From the NCBI GenBank assembly GCA_003694385.1, contig RFKA01000011.1, positions 1-5,218 on the forward strand: a stretch of 5,218 nucleotides of DNA. The letters are read 5' to 3'. The notes under the pieces are model-generated. The model saw only the letters and a list, made by a program, of their open reading frames with translations, was not told where the DNA came from and ran no database searches. Shown piece after piece: positions 1 to 5,218 of this stretch (position 1 is its first letter; the number at the start of each line of letters is the position of its first letter). This DNA comes from Candidatus Woesearchaeota archaeon. Its GTDB lineage: Archaea > Nanobdellota > Nanobdellia > Woesearchaeales > UBA525. The position numbers and the translations under genes were made by a program.

Positions 1-445
1 CAACGACAGTGCCGTTGCGGAAGTAGGCGTAGAAGCGGGGGTTAGCTGTTGAGCCCGCTGCTGCGCTCGTGAGGTTAAGCGCCGCAATGCTGTTGTTGAT
101 GGTGAGATTATACTCGTCGTTCGTGAAGTCTGCGCGGAGCGTGTAGCGCCTGAACTTCGTGCTGTTCACGCTATACGTGTTGTCGGCGCCATTATAGAGC
201 GAGACTTGTCCGCTCCCACCGACCATTCGGAACTGGAGGTTCTTCGTCCCCGTCCCGAAGCGGTAGTACCCGTCCGTGCCGTCGCCCGAGCCACGCATGC
301 GGAGCTCTGTCGTGTAAGTTGAGGGGAAAGTGTAGCCGCTCGCGATGAGTCGGCTGTTCGAGAGGGTGGCGTTCGGGTACGCGACGCCATTCACGGCGAA
401 CCAGTTGTTCGCGTTGGCGCCCCAGACGGTTGTGGAGACGGTTGT
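1..445 (-). other. Concanavalin/LamG-like beta-sandwich, C-terminal side cut by the window (residues 1592-1739+)
   Basis: Directly after the FFDDF end of the DUF2341 domain comes a beta-rich segment typical of the jelly-roll that follows it in other proteins: WFAVNGVAYPNATLSNSRLI, then YTTELRMRGSGDGTDGYYRF, LQFRMVGGSGQVSLYNGAD, KFRRYTLRADF and YNLTINNSIAALNL, ending PRFYAYFRNGTVV at the edge. The 'Y-x-L-x-(A/V)-x-(F/Y)...Y-x-L-x-(I/V)-N-N' arrangement fits the LamG/concanavalin fold, which often binds glycans. It has no cysteine. Binding residues cannot be identified, and the domain may continue past base 1. Confidence 0.65.
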
Positions 446-3400
446 GAAGTCGTCGAAGAAGAGGAAGGTCGCCGAGCCATTGCTCGCGCTCCCGGCATGG
501 GCGTTACCATAGTAGAGATAGATGGGTGTTGTCCCGCTGATGATGGGGACGTCCACCCATACTGTTGAGTTCGGGCCGTTCCCGCAGGACTCCACCCAAT
601 AGTTGAGGAGGGTGCTTGCGTTGCTGAAGCGGAGGTCACTACAGTCGCTCTGGAGCTGTCCCGAAGTGATGAGGCTCGTGAGGTTCAAGTTGAGTCTGAC
701 CTGGTAGTTCGTGAGCGTGCCAGCGTAGCTCAGGTTTATCTCGCGACGGTACGGCCAGCAGCTCTCGTTCTGCGCCTGTGGGCTGCCCTCTTGGCTCGTC
801 AGGAGCGGCCAGCAACGGTTTATGCGTACGGAGCCGAGCGCGCTGATGTTCTCTGCATCACTCATTCCGGTATAGCCCGCGAAGTTGTCATCCCATTGCG
901 TTGTCGCGAGCGTGAAGTTCACGCTCGCATTCCCCGTCAAGCCGTCACTGTCGACGGCGAAGACGCGGAGCAGGTTGCTCTTGAGGTCGGCAGTGAGCTG
1001 CGTGTTGGGCGTGAAGTTGAAGGTTTCGCCGCCAAGGGTGAAGTACCAGCGCGTCACGGGTTCGCTCGCACTCACATTCAGGTCGATAATGCTCGTGGCA
1101 TAGGTGGTGTTCGTTGGGCTCGTGATCGTGACGATGGGGGCGGTGAGCGAGATGATAACTGTCTCGAGCGACCCGTTCCCCGTGTTCCCTTTCGTGTCCG
1201 TCGCGTACGCCATGTAAGAGTAGGTTCCGCTCGTCAGACCGGTGAGGTTGTAGTAGTAGTTCGTCGCATTCACGCGCACCATCGTGTAGTTGTAGTGCCC
1301 AGTGGTGTTCTGCCATTCGAGCGTGGCGCTCGTCGTTGGCTCGTCAGTCGTGATGTTCACGTAGACCCACGAGACGCCTCTCGCCCCACTCGGTGATGGC
1401 GGGACGTACGTGATGACGGGTGGGGTGAGGTCCACGGTGACGTGGATTGGTCCTGCGGTGTCCCTCCCTGCCGAGTCGCTGCAGCTATAGGTGAGGTTCA
1501 TGAGGCCCTCGGCGAGGCCGGTCACGTTTGCTCCCCACGCAAGGCCGGTCACGTTCAGCATGTTCTGGTAGGCGCCACCATTCAGGCTCACATTACACTC
1601 AGTGACTTCGCGGTTCGTCGTGACGTTCGTGACTACCCAAGTGTTGCTCGTGTTCGAGTTATTCGTTGGCACGGTTGGCGTGACGATGAGGTCCGCGATG
1701 CTCACGATGAACCAGATGGTCGTGTCATTCACATTCCCCGCGCTGTCGTTCGTGAAGAAGGTGAGGCTGTGGTTCGCGTTCGTGAGGCCGACAATCGTCG
1801 TGTTCACGCAGCCAGGCACTGCCGTCGCGGCTCCGCCGTCGAGGCGGTACCAGCACTGGTCGATGCTGCGTTCGTCCGTGACGGTGAAGTTCAAGTCGAC
1901 TGTGTTGCTCGTCGTGTAGGTGGACTTGTTGACGGGGCTCGTGAGCGTGATGAGCGGCAAGGTGAGGTCAATGGTGAAGTTCACGCTCGCGTTCGCAGTG
2001 TTCCCCACGCTGTCGTTCGCGTAAACAGTCACCCAGTTCGCCCCTTCGAGACCGGTGATGGTCGTGTTCACACAGCCAGGGAGGGGGACGCTGGCATTCG
2101 TCGCGTTCGCGTACCAGCACTGGTCGAGCCGCCCGTCCACGGCGGTGAAGTTCAAGTCGAGGTGCGTGGTGTTGTAGGTGGTGTTCGCCGGGCTCGCGAG
2201 CGTGACGGTGGGCGCGGTCGTGTCCACGTACACCCACCAGTTGTTCGTCTGGGCTGTGTGCCCCGCGGTGTCGTTCACGGTCGCTGAGAAGCTGTAGTTC
2301 CCATCGCCGAGGCCAGTCTTGTTCGTCCAGTAATCCGTGCCGTCAGTCGTGGTGAAGGCTTCTGCGGAGCCGTTCCAGACGAGTCGTACGGTATCGATGT
2401 TCGCTTCGGTGACGCTCACGTTGACGAGGGCCCAGGTTGCCGCTACGGTGGTGTTCTGGGTCGTCGAGGGGTTGTACTGGATGATCGGCGAGGTTTTATC
2501 AATGGTCACTGTAATGTTGGCTTGGTAGGGACTTGTTTTGTTGTAGTAGAGCGTCGCGTTATCGCCGATTGTGCAGCGGAGCGTGTGGTTCCCCTCGGTG
2601 AGCGCGTCCGTGTTGACGCTGATGCTCGCCTCGCCCGTGCTGTTCGTGTTGTCGCCGCCGAGGGCGCTTCCGCCATCATCGAAGTCCACGGCATAACTCT
2701 GGATGGGCGCGTCTGTGCCCGCGTCAGTGACGAGGCAGGACAAGGTGAGCGCGGTGCTCTCAGGGTATGCACCCGCGGGCGGTGTGAGCCAGGTGACGTT
2801 AGCGAGCCCGTAGATGAGCACCTCGGTCGTGTCGTTGCCTTTGTGGTAGTAGCTTGCCGTTGCGGTCGCGTTGAGGACTGCGGGGCCGACGGGGTACGTC
2901 GCGGGGGGCGTCCACGTGGTGTCGTTCGACGTCGCGAGTTCGTTGCCGGAAGCGTTCGTCCAGTTCGTTGCTGGCGTGAAGGGGTTGCCGAGGCTGTTCT
3001 TGGGAGGATTGCCATTCTCGTCGAGGATGATGGCCTGGAGTGTCTCCGCGACGCCGCGGTTCAGGATGCTCCCGTTCGTCGGCGTAGTGATAGTGATGTT
3101 GAGGCTCCCGTAGAGGTTGATGGTGTTCGAGACGAGCGTTGGCGCGAGCGCGACGTAGCCTTTCACTGCATCGTCGCTGATGCCGCAGCTGAGCTGGTCT
3201 GGCCCAACGGTGATTGCCGCGTAGTCATTCGTGTTGTACGTGAAGCGGGCGACGCCGCTCGCGTTGGTCGTGTTCGTCCCGAGGCTGGCGCCGACATCAC
3301 CGTCATAGAACGTGACCGTGTAGCCACTAATGCCGGTGCCGAGGTCCGCATCAGTCACATTGCAGCGTATCTGGAGGACGCCACGGTCCTGGTCCGTCGT

Positions 3401-5218
3401 TGGGCTGTCGAAGGCTACTTGTGCGCGCCCCTCGAGTGTGAAGGAGAGCCATGCCAGCGTGTTGTTCAGGTTGCCTGACTGGTCGCGCGCGAAGAGCTTG
3501 ATCTCGTGCTTCCCCGTCGTCCAGGAACTGTTCGTGCAGATGCTCACATTCGTCCAGTCATTCGTGTACGGCGAGGAGATGTTCCTCGTCACGAGTATGC
3601 TTGGCGTCTGGTTGAATTTCGCGTAGGAGAAATTGATGCTCTCATCCCAGTGCCCGCTCAGCGTGAAGCACTCATCATAGCTCACTGTGGTTTCGTTGAG
3701 GCTGTAGTTCCCTGCTGGCGAGAGGCGTGGCGGCTGGAGGTCGCCGCCGCTCACGACCGTCACGCTCTGCACGCCGACGTTGTCTGCCGTGTCGTTGTAG
3801 AGCAGCGTCGCATTGTCCGTGATGTTGCACTTGAAGTCGTAGATGCCTGCGACGCTCATGTTCTGCGTCCAGAGGGCGTGACCCGTGGCGTTCGTGTTAT
3901 TCCTGCCGAGGAACTTGTAGGTGGACTCGTTCTGGAGCTTGTACCCGAACCACACGGTATAGTTGAGGATGCCCTGGCTGCTGTTCTGGTCGACGACGCG
4001 GCAGGTCATGGTGGTGTTCGTGTTGATGCTGATACTCTGGGGGTTCACGGCTTCCTCGCGAACGCTCGACCACCCCCAGACCTGGATCGTCATGATGTCT
4101 GTTTTGTTCGTGTTCCCGCTCGTGTCATTCGCTTCTTGGAACCAGCCGAGACGCCCCGGAGTGAATGTCGTCGGGATTGCGTAGCTCATGTTCGCCCATG
4201 CGCGCGTGCCGCTCAGCGTCGTGATGCTGTCGTTCGCGAAGCTCCCTGACGCATTCGTTGCGAGTTGCGCCTTGTTGAGTGCAAAGTCGTCGTGCCAGAG
4301 GGCATCGAGGCGCACAGTTTCCCCTTTGTTGGCGGTGAGCGGGCTGTTCACGGTGGTGTTGTAAGGGCGGTTCGGCTCGGTTGTTGAGAGCGTGAAGCTT
4401 CGCGAGTCGGCAGTGCTGATGGTGTAGAACGTCGTCGCGTTCGCGGTGATGTTGCAGGTGAGCGTCTCGGTGCCGGGCGTGGGGTCGGTGAAGTTGATTG
4501 CTGCCCAGCCGTTACTCTTGGTGAGCGCGTAGCCTATTGGTTTCGTGCTGTTGTAGAAGCGCACGAGGTAGTTTTGCACGGGCTGGTCGCTGTCCGTCGC
4601 GTCCGTGACGCGGCAGGAGAGCTGTACGCTATCGAACACGCTGATGGATGACTGGTTCAGGCTTCCCGAGAGGGTTTCGGCGACGCCAGAGACATTGAAG
4701 TGGATGAAGGGCGCGCTATTGTTCGTGTTCCCGAGTTGGTCGCGGACGATGAGCCGCGCTTCGTGTTCGCCAAGGAACCAGGTGCTCGCGCTCGTGAGCG
4801 TGAAGTTCGTCCAGTTGTGCGGGTTTTGCGGGCTCGTGTTCGTTTGTGTCGCGTAGGTCACGGCGTTCGTTGTTGTATAGGTCGCGTTTGCTTCACCAAT
4901 TGTCTCGTCCCAGCGGCCATAGAGGAGGATTGTTTCGCCGCGTCGGATGCTGGTATCGTTGAGTCCGTACGTGCTCTGGAAGAGTTTTGGTGGCGTCGTA
5001 TCTGATTGGAGGACTTCGATGACGCTCTTATCGGTCTCTGTGAACGTGCTGTGATTCACAGTGAAGGTCACTTGGGGGCTCCCCAGGGAGGTAGTGTTGA
5101 TGATGAGGAAGAAGGTGGCGTTCTCCCCGGCGCTCACGGTTCCGCCGAACTGGGTGGTGTTCCAGCTGGTATTCCCGTTGAAGAGTCCGCCCTGGTGAGT
5201 CGTGTCGCCGCGCTTATC
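1..5218 (-). CDS. Giant modular Ig-repeat surface protein with DUF2341 and LamG-like domains (partial at both ends)
   Basis: One uninterrupted minus-strand frame spans the window: 1739 codons without a stop, plus one extra base at position 1. Neither start nor stop is visible, so the full protein exceeds 1739 residues. Order: beta-rich tail (1-72), four ~209-residue two-domain super-repeats (73-905), six Ig-like domains (906-1438), linker (1439-1486), DUF2341 type (1487-1591), concanavalin/LamG-like domain (1592-1739+). The frame is real because the translation is coherent: Ig-like signatures such as CWY...PGCVN, YANDSVGN and SPANTTY recur at regular spacing. It has about 109 N-X-S/T sequons and exactly 20 cysteines, consistent with a secreted, glycosylated, disulfide-bonded protein. 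No transmembrane segment or enzyme active site was seen; a signal peptide and any membrane or cell-wall anchor would lie outside the window. Likely role, inferred: surface adhesion or coat structure, probably in an archaeon. The exact function is unknown. Confidence 0.95.
446..760 (-). other. DUF2341-type domain (residues 1487-1591)
   Basis: The segment begins WPYRREINLSYAGTLTNYQV and continues with VRLNLNLTSLI, the SDCSDLRFSN block, LLNYWVESC, STVWVDVPIISG, TPIYLYYGNAHAGSASNGS and FLFFDDF. This order (W-x-YR start, L-x-N-x-QV, D-(L/I)-RF, YW-(V/I)-E, W-V-x-(V/I)-P-x-(I/L), I-x-(L/M)-YYGN, F-DDF) is the hallmark of DUF2341, a domain of unknown function found in secreted archaeal and bacterial proteins and often followed by a concanavalin-like domain. 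Cys1526 and Cys1545 probably pair. The assignment is from remembered family pattern, without a profile search. Confidence 0.85.
761..904 (-). other. Linker before DUF2341 (residues 1439-1486)
   Basis: This segment follows the last Ig-like strand (NASVNFTLAT) and precedes the CWPYRREI start of the next domain. It includes TQWDDNFAGYTG, then SVRINRCWPLL with Cys1469, then a Gln/Ser-rich stretch. Cys1469-Trp-Pro echoes Cys1487-Trp-Pro only 18 residues later. The DDNFAGYT portion looks like the beginning of a short beta-structure. No family was recognised. Confidence 0.45.
905..2503 (-). repeat. Tandem array of six Ig-like (Big-type) domains (residues 906-1438)
   Basis: Approximate domains are 907-1002, 1003-1085, 1086-1176, 1177-1264, 1265-1358 and 1360-1438. 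Most start with a PP/AP-x-(V/I)-T-x-x-SP strand (TAPTVTLASPANTTY, LPLITLTSPVNKSTY, APIVTITSPTNTTY) and several end with a D-x-(A/V)-GN turn followed by a T-(I/V)-D strand. Domains 2 and 3 both carry DQCWY...PGCVNTTI, with a short Cys pair (1034/1049 and 1122/1137). Domain 4 has Cys1208 and Cys1246. Such repeats are common in archaeal and some bacterial secreted proteins, where they act as spacers or adhesive rods. The specific ligand, if any, cannot be read from the sequence. Confidence 0.75.
1797..2127 (-). repeat. DNA-level direct repeat with 264-base period within Ig domains 2 and 3
   Basis: Bases 1797-1816 and 2061-2080 are identical except for one base, and the 17-base stretch at 1847-1863 is identical to 2111-2127. 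Both pairs are offset by exactly 264 bases, which is 88 codons and one Ig-like domain. A third match, 1883-1899 against 2144-2160, is offset by 261 bases, showing a one-codon indel. Retained nucleotide identity suggests a fairly recent internal duplication or recombination-driven homogenisation, although conserved protein motifs also contribute. Confidence 0.75.
2504..3124 (-). repeat. Protein super-repeat copy 4 (residues 699-905), with a divergent first domain
   Basis: The B domain (about 806-905) is a good match to the other B domains: LTLSCLVTDAG with Cys828, SYAVDFDDGG, TGEASISVNTD and HTLRCTIGDNATLYYN with Cys882, 54 residues apart. The preceding domain (about 700-805) sits where an A domain is expected but lacks the W-D-E strand and the D-x-GN ending. 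It reads instead ITTPTNGSILNRGVAETLQA and then ATSNDTTWTPPATYPVGP, more like an invasin/Big-type or filler Ig domain. Spacing to copy 3 is 209 residues at the first Cys and 204 at the second. Confidence 0.65.
3125..3742 (-). repeat. Protein super-repeat copy 3 (residues 493-698), with an additional Cys pair
   Basis: Domain A (about 493-597) opens LQPPRL, then LSGHWDESINFSYAKF, NDWTNVSIC and KLFARDQSGNLNNT, clearly homologous to domain A of copy 1. Unlike the other A domains it contains Cys517 and Cys561, which probably form an extra disulfide. Domain B (about 598-698) has LQIRCNVTDAD (Cys619) and QLSCGISDDA (Cys678), 59 residues apart. Its strand-F motif has lost the NIT/NAT sequons seen in copies 1 and 2. 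Confidence 0.7.
3743..4381 (-). repeat. Protein super-repeat copy 2 (residues 280-492)
   Basis: Domain A (about 280-385) carries the matching GETVRLDALWHDD strand, an AWANMSY segment equivalent to HNWTNF of copy 1, and the FQEANDTSGNTNKTD ending. Domain B (about 386-492) has MTCRVVDQ with Cys406 and FKCNITDNAT with Cys464, 58 residues apart. The equivalent first Cys lies 204 residues after that of copy 1 and the second 209 residues after. Copy 2 shows the densest glycosylation-type run, with NNTNAT, NMS, NIT, NAT and NDT all between residues 440 and 478. Confidence 0.7.
4388..5002 (-). repeat. Protein super-repeat copy 1 (residues 73-277): A-type plus B-type Ig-like domains
   Basis: Domain A (about 73-177) opens with DTTPPKL, has the GETILLYGRWDE strand, a conserved HNWTNFTL segment and ends with IVRDQLGNTNNS, the usual 'D..GN' turn of Ig-like repeats. 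Domain B (about 178-277) has strand-B motif LSCRVTD with Cys202 and strand-F motif LTCNITANAT with Cys255, 53 residues apart, matching a canonical Ig-fold disulfide. A central SNGWAAINFTD segment aligns with SGVARFTYNTN in copy 3. Sequons are frequent throughout. Domain boundaries are estimated by eye. Confidence 0.7.
5003..5218 (-). other. C-terminal part of an upstream beta-rich domain (residues 1-72)
   Basis: Residues 1-72 read as alternating strands and turns, for example VSAGENATFFLIINTTSLG followed by VTFTVNHSTF and SVIEVLQSD. It contains five N-X-S/T sequons and no cysteine. It ends just before the TTPP boundary that opens the first super-repeat. The 'GENATFFLIINTT' pattern resembles a beta-sandwich domain of secreted proteins, but I cannot assign a family. 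Its N-terminal part lies outside the window, so this is a fragment. Confidence 0.55.

Noticed and set aside
791..1396. Plus-strand open frame, 201 codons
   Set aside because: Antisense shadow. It overlaps the confident Ig-like domains and linker of the minus-strand protein.
1797..2127. CRISPR array or mobile-element repeat
   Set aside because: The repeats are in-frame, domain-length (264 bases), imperfect and explained by duplication of a protein domain. There are no short identical repeats with unique spacers and no terminal inverted repeats.
1442..2287. Plus-strand open frame, 281 codons
   Set aside because: Same antisense-shadow effect: low-complexity Val/Arg/His composition, and no domain recognised.
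2506..3015. Minus-strand open frame of 169 codons in a different register
   Set aside because: Its product is an Arg/Thr/Ser/Pro-rich low-complexity sequence typical of a frame-shifted reading of a GC-rich gene. The main frame runs through the same bases without interruption.
2522..3478. Long plus-strand open frame, 318 codons
   Set aside because: It is in the frame exactly opposite to the real minus-strand codons. It is open only because the gene avoids TTA, CTA and TCA codons. Its translation is Arg/Val/Asp-rich with no recognisable motif, while the minus strand gives coherent Ig domains throughout.
3506..4249. Plus-strand open frame, 247 codons
   Set aside because: Antisense shadow in the same codon register. 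It ends at a TGA that is simply a TCA Ser codon of the real gene.
1..5218. Possible frameshifts or pseudogene decay
   Set aside because: I read the frame line by line and found no stop, and motifs stay in register from end to end, so the gene appears intact within the window.

Overview
The window lies entirely inside one very large protein-coding gene on the minus strand. The frame that begins at base 5218 and reads towards base 1 has no stop codon over all 1739 codons. Its start codon lies beyond base 5218 and its stop codon lies before base 1, so both ends of the protein are missing. Residue numbers below count from the first visible codon (bases 5216-5218 = residue 1).

The product is an extracellular, modular, beta-rich surface protein. 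Reading from the N-terminal side: residues 1-72 are the tail of a beta-rich domain (5003-5218). Next come four copies of a two-domain super-repeat with a period of about 209 residues (2504-5002); each second domain carries a conserved Cys pair 53-59 residues apart, as expected for an Ig-fold disulfide. Six shorter Ig-like/Big-type domains of about 80-95 residues follow (905-2503), two of them near-duplicates. After a short Cys-containing linker (761-904) comes a DUF2341-type domain (446-760), and then a concanavalin/LamG-like beta-sandwich that runs off the window (1-445).

Organism: probably an archaeon, perhaps an uncultivated DPANN-type lineage. The evidence is indirect. The protein has a hand-counted ~109 N-X-S/T sequons, is full of Asn-Thr-Thr and 'NDSAGN' type motifs, and uses an Ig-repeat style (CWY...PGC, ANTTY, YANDSVGN) known from archaeal surface proteins. 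It is not the extremely acidic protein expected of a haloarchaeon. A bacterial origin is not excluded. Codon use favours C or G in third position (AAC, ACG, CTC, AGC), with no TTA or CTA codon at all.

No RNA gene, mobile element, CRISPR array, promoter, ribosome binding site or terminator was found, and there is no intergenic DNA. Long open stretches on the plus strand are antisense shadows of this gene. The likely role is cell-surface display: adhesion, cell-cell contact, or a coat/S-layer-associated stalk with a carbohydrate-binding-like end. This is inferred from architecture only.
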